Part shown: in pieces, positions 1 to 7,039 of the stretch
How the letters are laid out: each line of letters opens with the position of its first letter
How positions within the stretch are numbered: the stretch's first letter is position 1
From: an uncultured Bacteroidota bacterium
Lineage (GTDB): Bacteria; Bacteroidota; Bacteroidia; Flavobacteriales; UA16
Assembly: GCA_902535565.1 (NCBI GenBank)
Contig: CACAUH010000053.1
Location: 1-9,454 of the forward strand
Reading direction: 5' to 3'
Length of the DNA stretch: 9,454 nucleotides
Translations under genes and position numbers: made by a program
Notes under the pieces: generated by a model
What the model saw: only the letters and a program-made list of their open reading frames with translations
The model's database searches: none
Told to the model about the DNA's origin: nothing

Positions 1-1
1 A

Positions 2-2239
2 AACACCACCAGGGTATCTAATCGGCCTTCCAAAGTCACAGCGCACCAGGAAATATCCGAAGTCAAGCCTCACTCCTCCCCCTGCCGATACGCCAATGTC
101 CTCTATGAATCTCGCTGTTGCAAAGTGAGCACCCGGACGCTCTGCTTCCGGCCGTGTCATCCAAATGTTTCCGGCGTCGAGAAACACCGCGAGTTGAACC
201 CAGTCGTTGATGTAATGCCTTCCTTCCACATTGGCTTCGATTCTGATGTCTCCTCTCACCCCCTGCAAACTGGGGTCGCTCTGCCCAGGCCCAAGCCCCA
301 TGGCACGCCAACCTCGGAGGCTGTTCGGTCCACCCACATAGAATTGCTTTTCAAAAGGGACCGCAGCTCCAGGTATGGTTGATGCGGCAGTGCCGACAAA
401 TGCCCTCGCATGGAGACCTGTTCGTTTTCTTGGGGTCCAGCCCCATCGCGCATCGACGACCCACCTTGTATATCTGGCGACTTCTACGGGGCTATTGGAT
501 CCGAAAAGCGTTGGGATTGGGACGGTGGTGGCTTCAGGTGCACGGGGGTCAATCGCGTGAAACACATTTCCTGCCGCTTCGAATTCAATGTGCAGGCTCA
601 AGGCACTCCTTCCCGCCCTCGGTTTGGGCTGGAACCACCAGCTGGCCCCTGTTGCAAACAGTGCCCTCGACGCAAATGTGGAGGTCAAAATGCCAGACCC
701 AAGGTCTTCCAACTCTTGTGCAAATCGAGGTTCAATTCGACTGGCAGTCAGGGTGATTTCAAGCGGCCGCAATTCTATGCGGGAACCCTTGGTCGGATTT
801 TCAACGAACTGTTCGATGAGCGCCAACTGCAAATAGGTCCTGCTGAACTTGGGCCGGTTCTCATCCCTGATGGCAAGCGCCAATCGGCTTTCTGGGCGGT
901 TGGACTTGGCAAAACGGTCTGCGCCAAATGGAATGATGCGACGGGCACTGTACTGAATTCCAGCGGCAAGTATCCTGGAGTTCAGCCAAGGGTCTGGTTC
1001 AAGGGTTTCACCGATCGTGCTGTTTAGATAGGGTGTCACGGTCTCAAGTCCGGCCTGTACGTCGATGGAGAGCCTTTCCATCCTGTGCCGGAAATCCAGA
1101 TCTGACAATGCAAACTTGATTTCACCACCGGGTCCTTGGCGAGAAGTCAATCCGCCGTTGATTCTCATCAATTTTCTAGGGGCGGGATTCAGTCTTGCCT
1201 TCAGCTGAAGCGGCCACGTTTTGCTGCCTGTGGTGTCCGGGAGTGCGACAACCCCAAGATCCACCCCTTCAACTATAGGAAGGGAGCGGAGTAGCTGTCT
1301 GGTTTCGGCGATTTTTGAGGGGCTGAACCGATTGCCTGGCCTAACCGTGATGTGTTGGGCGATGGGTCGGATATCCCGGCCTTGGGGCACAACCCAGCGG
1401 ATGCCATTGTATAACGTGTCGACATGGCTGGTGGGGTTGGGATTCCCCCATTCGACGTTCACCTGTTCGATGTTCCCTTTCCTGTGTGGCGAAATCAACC
1501 CGGCCAGGTTTCGGGGGAGGATCCGGAGGGTGAGGTCCGCTGTTCCTTCTGACCTTGATTGGGTCGTGTCTACAGAAAGGAGAAGGTGGTCACTGAGAAG
1601 TCCATACCAGCCTTGTTCTTGGAGCCTGCTGGCGGATGCCGCACGCGCTCGGTCAATTCCGTCTAGATCAAGCCATTTCCCAGACCAGGTGGACCAGTCT
1701 TTCTTGATTTGAGTCAGTGCTTTTACAGACAGTCCGCTTCCCTCTCCTTCGACCTCGATGTTATTGCATCGCACACGCCTACCAGGGTCGAGCACCATGG
1801 TCAAATTGACCTTGTTTCCGAACAAGGCAGTATCGAAGCGCACCCGAGCGTCCAAGTAGCCCATCCTGAGCATCCTCGATTCGAACAGCCTCCTGGATTG
1901 TTCGAGCGCTGCATGATCAAAGGGGGATGCGCTCCCTCTGGGCGGCGCTTCTCCATTTTCATAGGCCGCTTTCCACCTCCCGCTCATTCTACTGATTGTG
2001 TGCTGCACGGGGAGGCCAAGGATGCGCTGGGGTGGGCGCAGAATCATTGCGCTTGAAAGCAAGCCGCGCCACGTTTCCTTTTCCATTTGGGAGGCGCTGT
2101 CTTGGGGCTGGATCACCTCCCATTCGGCATTCCATACCAAAGGTGTGTCCTGGGCGATGAGAGGCAGCGATGTGAAGGTCATTCCGTACAATGCGGATGC
2201 CGTGATGCATCTTGCAGTCCAGGTCAAGACCCAACCCAT
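2..2239 (-). CDS. TamA/BamA-family outer membrane protein (Omp85), 3' end missing
   Basis: An Omp85-type protein that probably helps insert or secrete proteins at the outer membrane. The minus frame is open from about 2266 to the left edge, giving at least 746 residues. From the ATG at 2239 there is a hydrophobic signal peptide (about residues 1-30, ending SLPLIAQ). Three POTRA-like segments follow: about 67-155, with RILGLP, a GEAPP element and GYLDARV; about 157-243, starting CNNIEVEG; and about 255-350. A long amphipathic beta-rich barrel region then runs to the edge. The barrel carries the family hallmark loop-6 motif YVGGPNSLRGW (Arg642-Gly643). The visible end (DFGRPIRYPGG) suggests only a few tens of residues are lost. 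The RILG and GEPP-like elements recall the Bacteroidota TamA-like family; these are often lipoproteins, but no lipobox is evident here. In-frame ATGs at 2257 and 2266 are alternative starts, and either would overlap the divergent methyltransferase gene further. Confidence 0.88.
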   Translation of the reverse strand, partial: MGWVLTWTARCITASALYGMTFTSLPLIAQDTPLVWNAEWEVIQPQDSASQMEKETWRGLLSSAMILRPPQRILGLPVQHTISRMSGRWKAAYENGEAPPRGSASPFDHAALEQSRRLFESRMLRMGYLDARVRFDTALFGNKVNLTMVLDPGRRVRCNNIEVEGEGSGLSVKALTQIKKDWSTWSGKWLDLDGIDRARAASASRLQEQGWYGLLSDHLLLSVDTTQSRSEGTADLTLRILPRNLAGLISPHRKGNIEQVNVEWGNPNPTSHVDTLYNGIRWVVPQGRDIRPIAQHITVRPGNRFSPSKIAETRQLLRSLPIVEGVDLGVVALPDTTGSKTWPLQLKARLNPAPRKLMRINGGLTSRQGPGGEIKFALSDLDFRHRMERLSIDVQAGLETVTPYLNSTIGETLEPDPWLNSRILAAGIQYSARRIIPFGADRFAKSNRPESRLALAIRDENRPKFSRTYLQLALIEQFVENPTKGSRIELRPLEITLTASRIEPRFAQELEDLGSGILTSTFASRALFATGASWWFQPKPRAGRSALSLHIEFEAAGNVFHAIDPRAPEATTVPIPTLFGSNSPVEVARYTRWVVDARWGWTPRKRTGLHARAFVGTAASTIPGAAVPFEKQFYVGGPNSLRGWRAMGLGPGQSDPSLQGVRGDIRIEANVEGRHYINDWVQLAVFLDAGNIWMTRPEAERPGAHFATARFIEDIGVSAGGGVRLDFGYFLVRCDFGRPIRYPGGV

Positions 2240-3011
2240 GCCGACGCGAAATGACATTTCGTTCATTCGAAGCTTGAGGGACAGGAACACGCGCCACATG
2301 GAGCGAAAGTTCGTGGTCGAAGGCCATAAATGTGTGGCTGAAGCTTTGGAGAGTGGTTGGCCCATCCACGGGCTCTTCTCTACTGAGGCTTCTGGGTGCC
2401 CGGTTTCGTGGAACGCCGAACCTATCCAATCCAAGGACATGGACAGGATGAGCGCGTTCAAGACGGCACCTGGGATTCTGGCCATCGTGGGCATGCCCGA
2501 TGTCGTCGCCCCCTCCCCAGAGGCGTGGTCCGTTGATGAAGCATCAGTTCCTTTTGGGCTTGTGGTGGACGGCCTCTCTGATCCCGGCAACCTCGGCACC
2601 TTGCTTCGAACGGCCGATTGGTTTGGTTTGAAAGGGATCTGGGTGTCACGCCAGACAGTTGATGTTTTCAATGCGAAAGCAATCCAAGCGTCCATGGGTG
2701 CTGTCTTCCGCGTAGACGCTTGGGCAGTTGATTTGCCAGAGCTCGTGGTGCAGCTGGAGGAATCGTCTTCTGTTGTCTTTGGGCTTGACATGGAAGGGGA
2801 CGCACTGTGGTCTTTGAAAGGCGCGCCTTCTGTCGGTCGCAAATGGTGTGCCATAGTGGGCAGTGAAAGCCACGGTCTTTCAGAAGCAGTTCGAGAGGCA
2901 TGTCCTCAGCAGCTTCATATTCCAGGCGCTGGCGGCAGTGAGTCACTCAATGCTTCAATGGCTGCGGGCATTGTCCTTTCCGATTGGTCCCGGCGAACCC
3001 AGACATCCTGA
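2238..3011 (+). CDS. SpoU/TrmH-family RNA 2'-O-methyltransferase
   Basis: A SAM-dependent SPOUT-class methyltransferase that methylates a ribose 2'-OH, most likely in 23S rRNA (RlmB-like) or tRNA. It has 257 residues, the usual family length. The N-terminal substrate-binding part (about 1-90) has the typical opening IRSLRDR...KFVVEGHK. The catalytic knot domain has all three motifs: motif 1 DPGNLGTLLRTA (Asn118, Arg124), motif 2 IVGSESHGLS (Glu210) and motif 3 IPGAGGSESLNASMAAG (Asn238). The frame stays open 80 codons upstream, but the ATG at 2238 is chosen because MPTRNDISFIRSL matches the family N-terminus. The gene is divergent from the TamA-like gene, a pairing I recall from other Bacteroidota, and its start codon overlaps that gene's start. 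It converges on the acyltransferase with a 9-base gap. The exact RNA target cannot be read from the sequence. Confidence 0.92.
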   Translation: MPTRNDISFIRSLRDRNTRHMERKFVVEGHKCVAEALESGWPIHGLFSTEASGCPVSWNAEPIQSKDMDRMSAFKTAPGILAIVGMPDVVAPSPEAWSVDEASVPFGLVVDGLSDPGNLGTLLRTADWFGLKGIWVSRQTVDVFNAKAIQASMGAVFRVDAWAVDLPELVVQLEESSSVVFGLDMEGDALWSLKGAPSVGRKWCAIVGSESHGLSEAVREACPQQLHIPGAGGSESLNASMAAGIVLSDWSRRTQTS

Positions 3012-3020
3012 TTCTGGCGG

Positions 3021-4016
3021 TCAAGTCAATTCTCGGTACAACTCGAGTGCACATTCCCTTACGGTTCCGCGATCCACTTCGGGCAGCAGGCTTTTGACCC
3101 ACTCGCGTATATCGTCTACTCTGTGGGCAAGCTCAACATCGGCAATGGGCGCTGAATTTCGCAAGCTGGCTTCTGCCGCATCCGCCCACCCCCCCCTGAC
3201 GGGGAGTTTCGATACAGTTCTGTCTACCCGCTCAGCTGCCGCTGTCCAGCTGCCTTTTCCCGCAGTGCCATCAAACTCGAGCGGCGCCGATTCTGCAATC
3301 CGCACCTTCCCCTTCCACCCGCGCAGGCCCTCCAACATGCTGGCCACATCATCTTCAGGAAGTTTTTCGCCTCGAATACGCTCAGCGACCACGCGGCCAT
3401 CGCATGGGTTGATGTCATAGCGAATGGCAACGGAACGAATCAAGCCGTTTAAGACGGATGCACCTTGTTTCTCCCCGCCATGAGCCAAGCCCAGCATCCG
3501 AAGGAGGGCGGGATGGGTTTTGTCGACACCATTCTTTGTTCGTCCTGGGGCTTGTGCGATCCAGACTTTACCGCCATTTCCAACGATCTCTGCGATGTTG
3601 GTGCTCAATTGGATTTGCTGTTGAAGTGCAGCGCGCCCTGTTGCATTCCTGTCGATGAAGAGCGCCTTATTGAGATCCATAATGTCTCTTACCCATGGGA
3701 TGTCCGCCAAATTGGTGCCGAGGACGATGTGTGTGGTGTCCATGCCCGCCTCTACCCTGGCGAGGTTGTAAAGGGCGGGGTCGCATACAATGTCTCGGTG
3801 GGTGCTGAGAATGACGCCCGGAGGATCTGCTTTTTCAAGGGCCGACTCCATGCCTGCGGTGGTGTTGGCAACCACCCACCTCATGAAGGGCAGACTCCAG
3901 TCTTCTTGGATGTTGGTGGGGTGACGCGGAAGATCGATACCGAACGTGCTGAGCCGTTCCAGCACCATGTCAACTTCCGGTCTTTCTAGAAACTGTTCGA
4001 GTAATGTGCCATTCAC
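3021..4016 (-). CDS. PlsC-like 1-acylglycerol-3-phosphate acyltransferase family protein
   Basis: A probable membrane-associated acyltransferase of phospholipid or related lipid synthesis (331 residues, PlsC/LPLAT fold). Visible motifs: the catalytic histidine block STHRDIVCDPA (His73, Asp79), GTNL at about 100-103, FIDRN (Arg123, motif II-like) and VWIAQAPGRTKNG (about 151-163, motif III-like). His and Asp are separated by five residues rather than the canonical four; I recall this HRDIV spacing as normal for the Bacteroidota branch. In that branch motif III is usually IAQREGR; here the Glu position is Pro157, so activity is not certain. The start is GTG at 4016: no ATG occurs in frame before the upstream stop at about 4073, and the next ATG (residue 17) would trim the N-terminus. 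It is divergent from the helicase gene. Acyl donor and acceptor are unknown. Confidence 0.82.
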   Translation of the reverse strand: MNGTLLEQFLERPEVDMVLERLSTFGIDLPRHPTNIQEDWSLPFMRWVVANTTAGMESALEKADPPGVILSTHRDIVCDPALYNLARVEAGMDTTHIVLGTNLADIPWVRDIMDLNKALFIDRNATGRAALQQQIQLSTNIAEIVGNGGKVWIAQAPGRTKNGVDKTHPALLRMLGLAHGGEKQGASVLNGLIRSVAIRYDINPCDGRVVAERIRGEKLPEDDVASMLEGLRGWKGKVRIAESAPLEFDGTAGKGSWTAAAERVDRTVSKLPVRGGWADAAEASLRNSAPIADVELAHRVDDIREWVKSLLPEVDRGTVRECALELYRELT

Positions 4017-4086
4017 GGTGCCAAAGGAACGGAGACCATTTCTCTTGGGGTTACTTTGCCGGGCCTGATTTCATAAACAACATTGG

Positions 4087-5367
4087 ATGACTTTTTCCGA
4101 TCTCAAGGTGACCCGTCAGTATCTCGATGCGCTCGAAGCCATGGGGATCACGGAACCCACGGAAATTCAAAGCAAGGCCATTCCGAGAATTCGGTCCGGA
4201 CAGGATGTAATTGGGATAGCCCAGACGGGGACGGGCAAGACCTTGGCTTTTTTATTGCCCCTAATGGGGATGTTGTCTCACGCTCAAGGAAATGGTCCTC
4301 GGGCGGTGGTCTTAACGCCCTCCAAGGAATTGGCCTTGCAGATAGCGGAGGTGGCGAGCCGACTTGCGGCTGGGACGGACTTGAGGGTGGATGTCGTGTA
4401 CGGTGGCGTTGGACACCGAGCCCAAATGGCTCGCCTTCAGGCCGGAACTGACTTGGTTGTGGCGACACCGGGACGGTTCATGGAGCTGTATCTGCGACAG
4501 GCGTTTCAAACGGGCTCCATTGGCTATCTGGTGCTCGACGAGGCGGACAGGATGATGGACCTGGGTTTTATGCCACAGCTGCGAAAACTCTTGGAAATTC
4601 TACCGACAAAACGACAGAATTTACTTTTCTCAGCGACTTATCCCCCAAAGACAGAAGCCATGGCGGAGGAATTTCTGTTGTGGCCGACCCGGGTCGAGGC
4701 TTCTCCCCAAAGCACGCCAGTCGAAACGGTCACGCAGTCCGGATACCATGCGGACAATTTTGGCACCAAGCTCAACCTGTTGGTCGATCTCCTCAATGGG
4801 GAGGAATGCGATGGGCAAGCTCTGTTGTTTGTGAGGGAAAAGGACCAGGCAGAACGGATTGGACTGCGAATTGCACAAAACATTTCGCCCTCGGTCCGGA
4901 CCCTGCATGCCAACAAGGGGCAGAATTCACGGATTCACGCCATGGATCAGTTCAAAGGGGGTGAATTGCGGTTTCTTGTCGCGACGGATGTTGCGAGCAG
5001 GGGGATTGATGTTCCCCAGTTGGATCTCGTGATCAATTTCACTGTTCCCAAGGACCCCCACGACTATATCCACAGAATTGGTCGCACAGGCAGGGCCCAG
5101 AGAAAGGGGCGTGCAATCACCTTTGTGGACCCGAGTGAAATGGCTGCTTTACGCAGGGTTGAGAAGCTACTTGGCGCTCCGCTTACTATGTCATCCCTGC
5201 CCGAAGGGATCTCCATTGAATCAACACCGAGATGGGAGGCGCAAGCAATGGCACGCGCCATTGACCGTGAAAAGCGAAAAGCTGACCCAACGTTCAAAGG
5301 GGCCTTTCACGAAAAAAAGCGGAAGCCGAACTCCAATAGAAGCCAGGGGAAGAAAAAAAGGCGGTAA
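4087..5367 (+). CDS. DEAD-box RNA helicase, RhlE-like
   Basis: An ATP-dependent RNA helicase of the DEAD-box family (426 residues), expected to remodel RNA in ribosome assembly, RNA decay or cold adaptation. All core motifs are present in order: Q motif (Phe3 to Gln28), Walker A AQTGTGKT (45-52), Ia as PSKELA (78-83, commonly PTRELA), TPGR (127-130), DEAD (151-154), SAT (182-184), ATDVASRGID (299-308) and HRIGRTGR (329-336). The tail after about residue 395 is very basic (EKKRKP, KGKKKRR) and probably binds RNA nonspecifically; there is no DbpA-type RNA-binding domain. The ATG at 4087 places the Q-motif Phe at residue 3, typical of RhlE-type proteins. No Shine-Dalgarno sequence is visible, as is common in Bacteroidota. 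The two A7 runs in the tail (near 5313 and 5353) are potential slippage sites. The stop codon directly abuts the stop of the next, convergent gene. Confidence 0.95.
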   Translation: MTFSDLKVTRQYLDALEAMGITEPTEIQSKAIPRIRSGQDVIGIAQTGTGKTLAFLLPLMGMLSHAQGNGPRAVVLTPSKELALQIAEVASRLAAGTDLRVDVVYGGVGHRAQMARLQAGTDLVVATPGRFMELYLRQAFQTGSIGYLVLDEADRMMDLGFMPQLRKLLEILPTKRQNLLFSATYPPKTEAMAEEFLLWPTRVEASPQSTPVETVTQSGYHADNFGTKLNLLVDLLNGEECDGQALLFVREKDQAERIGLRIAQNISPSVRTLHANKGQNSRIHAMDQFKGGELRFLVATDVASRGIDVPQLDLVINFTVPKDPHDYIHRIGRTGRAQRKGRAITFVDPSEMAALRRVEKLLGAPLTMSSLPEGISIESTPRWEAQAMARAIDREKRKADPTFKGAFHEKKRKPNSNRSQGKKKRR

Positions 5368-5389
5368 TCAAATGGGGTGTGCGCCGCCT
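5353..5389 (-). terminator. Candidate intrinsic terminator of the zinc-ribbon gene
   Basis: Read on the minus strand, AGGCGG (5389-5384) can pair with CCGCCT (5364-5359), six base pairs rich in GC, and a run of seven T (5359-5353) follows. The loop is 19 bases, longer than usual, which lowers confidence. The stem spans the stop codon of the small minus-strand gene, and the T run is the A7 tract of the helicase's KKK codons. On the plus strand the A run precedes the stem, so it would not terminate the helicase transcript. Confidence 0.4.
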
Positions 5390-5763
5390 CCGGGAAAGAT
5401 TCTCAATCCTGCGTCATAACACCAGATTTCGGTGGCACCATCGGGGTGAAGTCCAAGGTGGGTGTGGACATCGAAATCATACCCTTTGCTTTTCAGCCAT
5501 TGCAGTCCCCCTATGTCTGAGCAGGTTGGGCCGGGATGGCTCCAAGCTTTGAATGCCTTGAGGATGTCGTGGTTTCGCTTCAATATCCTGTCGATTTCTC
5601 GGCGGCTGTTTCTCGGCTTTTGGACTTGCCACATCGGGTTGCTTCTTTGGGTGGTGCTTCTTGGATGGGTGCCAAAACAGTACTCGGAGCAGAAATCACC
5701 CGGGTATGGGCCATTCTGTTTTCTCTCCAGCGGCTTTTTGCAGGACAGGCATCTTGCTGGCAT
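5368..5763 (-). CDS. Small CxxC...FCxxxC zinc-ribbon-like protein, function unknown
   Basis: A 131-residue cytosolic protein with no signal peptide or membrane segment. The N-terminus carries four likely zinc ligands, Cys5-x2-Cys8 and Cys25-x3-Cys29 (CLSCKKPL then DFCSEYC), a treble-clef/zinc-ribbon-like spacing. A basic helix follows (RREIDRILKRNHDILKAF, about 53-70), then a C-terminal module with GYDFDVHTHLG and EIWCYDAGLRIF. From memory this layout (zinc finger, N-x-IL helix, GF-x-F...TH...CYD-x-G end) is a recurrent uncharacterised Bacteroidota family; I know of no assigned function. The start is the ATG at 5763; a longer version would begin with TTG at 5787, adding only MSTKQTIY. Its stop abuts the helicase stop with zero gap, and it is divergent from the dehydrogenase with 99 bases between starts. 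A nucleic-acid-binding role is possible but only inferred from the zinc motif. Confidence 0.75.
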   Translation of the reverse strand: MPARCLSCKKPLERKQNGPYPGDFCSEYCFGTHPRSTTQRSNPMWQVQKPRNSRREIDRILKRNHDILKAFKAWSHPGPTCSDIGGLQWLKSKGYDFDVHTHLGLHPDGATEIWCYDAGLRIFPGGGAHPI

Positions 5764-5862
5764 GTAAATCGTTTGCTTTGTCGACAATCAACACAAGGTG
5801 GATGGGAATGCCCAATTCAATGGTGGTGGCCTTCATTGCTGTGGTCCTTTCCTTTGTGGGTG

Positions 5863-7032
5863 ATGGAAAAGAACATTGAGGTCGGCGTCGTGGGTGCGGG
5901 AACCATGGGTCAGGGAATCGCTCAAATCTCGGCCACAGCCGGACACCGCGTGGTCCTTGTCGACCGCGATGAATTCGCCTTGGAACGGGCGACGGCCAAT
6001 CTCGAGCGCATTTTTAAGCGGCTCGTGGAAAAGGGGCGGGTAGATGCAGGTGAGTCAAAGCAAATCTTGGATCGCATCCGCATTACAACAGATATTGCTG
6101 CATGCGCCCAAAGCGGCCTCGTCATCGAAGCGGTGGTGGAGGATGAAGGAGTCAAACAGGGCTTGTTTGCTTCACTTGAGTCTGTGGTTTCTGATGACGC
6201 GGTCTTGGCGAGCAACACCTCAAGCCTGTCCATCACGCGCTTGGCGGCGGGCTTGAATTCGCCTGACCGATTGATCGGCCTTCATTTCTTCAACCCCGCT
6301 CCACTTCTGCCCTTGGTTGAGGTGGTGCCTGCATTGCAGACAAAAGACGGGTTGGTCGATGAAATGGCGACGCTGATGCGGGATTGGGGCAAACAACCCG
6401 CTGTGGCCAAAGACACCCCTGGCTTTATTGTCAACCGGGTCGCGAGGCCCTTCTATGGTGAAGCGATTCGGCTTTACGAAGAGGGGGTAGCGGACATCGC
6501 GACCATTGATTGGGCCATGACCGAGCTTGGTGGTTTTCGGATGGGCCCCTTTGAGCTGATGGACTTAATTGGCAATGACATCAATTATGCTGTGACGGAA
6601 AGCGTTTGGAAGGCCTTTCATCATGATCCGAGGTACACGCCGTCATTCTCACAAAAGCGCAATGTGGATGCAGGTTGGTTGGGGCGTAAATCAGGCCGCG
6701 GATGGCATGTTCATACCGATGGCGTGAAGCGCACCGAGCCCAGGCGAGACAAGGACTTAGGGCAAGACATACTGTGGCGAATTCTGGTGATGCTCATCAA
6801 TGAGGCCGCAGACGCAGTGTTTTGGGGTGTGGCCAGTCCGGAAGATGTGGACCGCGCGATGAAAGGGGGTGTCAATTACCCCAAAGGCCTTTTGAAATGG
6901 GCGGAAGAAGTGGGTGTCGATCGCTGTGTAGAGACCTTAGATGAGCTCAGAGCCTGCTATGGCGAAGAACGGTACCGCTGCAGCCCATTGCTTCGGCAAT
7001 GCGCCAAGGAGCAGCGTGGGTTTTTTCATTGA
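5863..7032 (+). CDS. 3-hydroxyacyl-CoA dehydrogenase (3-hydroxybutyryl-CoA dehydrogenase, PaaH-like)
   Basis: NAD-dependent oxidation of L-3-hydroxyacyl-CoA to 3-oxoacyl-CoA, in beta-oxidation, butanoyl-CoA metabolism or phenylacetate degradation; cytosolic. It has 389 residues. The Rossmann domain (1-about 185) has VGAGTMG (glycines 11, 13, 16) and Asp34 ending strand 2, typical of NAD preference. Catalytic residues are intact: Ser120 (NTSSLS), His141-Glu153 (HFFNPAPLLPLVE) and Asn191 (GFIVNR). They align with human HADH Ser137, His158, Glu170 and Asn208 at a constant offset of 17. The first C-terminal 3HCDH domain is about 186-285 and a second, shorter copy about 300-385 (INEAADA, then GVNYPKGLL). 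It is longer than the one-domain enzymes (about 280) and shorter than E. coli PaaH (about 475). The ATG at 5863 is chosen because the Rossmann strand begins immediately, though the frame is open back to 5536. No partner beta-oxidation gene lies in the window. Confidence 0.93.
   Translation: MEKNIEVGVVGAGTMGQGIAQISATAGHRVVLVDRDEFALERATANLERIFKRLVEKGRVDAGESKQILDRIRITTDIAACAQSGLVIEAVVEDEGVKQGLFASLESVVSDDAVLASNTSSLSITRLAAGLNSPDRLIGLHFFNPAPLLPLVEVVPALQTKDGLVDEMATLMRDWGKQPAVAKDTPGFIVNRVARPFYGEAIRLYEEGVADIATIDWAMTELGGFRMGPFELMDLIGNDINYAVTESVWKAFHHDPRYTPSFSQKRNVDAGWLGRKSGRGWHVHTDGVKRTEPRRDKDLGQDILWRILVMLINEAADAVFWGVASPEDVDRAMKGGVNYPKGLLKWAEEVGVDRCVETLDELRACYGEERYRCSPLLRQCAKEQRGFFH
6976..7026 (+). terminator. 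Candidate terminator of the dehydrogenase gene, inside its own last codons
   Basis: An outer stem CGCTGC (6976-6981) with GCAGCG (7011-7016) encloses a perfect inner hairpin CATTGC-TTCG-GCAATG (6986-7001). The inner hairpin is closed by the exceptionally stable C(UUCG)G tetraloop. Four bases after the outer stem comes T6 (7021-7026), which also encodes the final Phe-Phe before the stop. Unpaired bases flank the inner stem, so this is not a classic single hairpin and confidence is modest. On the minus strand the hairpin would form but no T run follows it. Confidence 0.38.
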
Positions 7033-7039
7033 TTTTGAG

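Noticed and set aside
379..1027. Long plus-strand reading frames between about 125 and 2056
   Set aside because: They are shadows of the TamA-like gene, whose minus frame is open throughout and carries recognisable POTRA and barrel motifs.
1998..2237. In-frame open extension of the methyltransferase upstream of 2238
   Set aside because: It is antisense to the signal peptide and first POTRA of the TamA-like gene, and the family N-terminus starts at 2238.
4051..4058. TTACTTTG resembling the Bacteroidota -7 box TAnnTTTG before the helicase gene
   Set aside because: It mismatches the consensus and there is no TTG at the expected distance upstream.
4148..4509. Minus-strand open frames within the helicase gene
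   Set aside because: They are shadow frames opposite strongly conserved helicase motifs.
5696..5836. A 46-codon minus frame starting MKATTIELGIPIHL just upstream of and overlapping the zinc-ribbon gene
   Set aside because: It overlaps the zinc-ribbon gene in another frame and has no recognisable motif; it could be a leader peptide but nothing supports it.
5536..5862. In-frame open extension of the dehydrogenase upstream of 5863
   Set aside because: It has no stops for about 109 codons but is antisense to the well-supported zinc-ribbon gene and has no domain features; the Rossmann strand begins right after the ATG at 5863.
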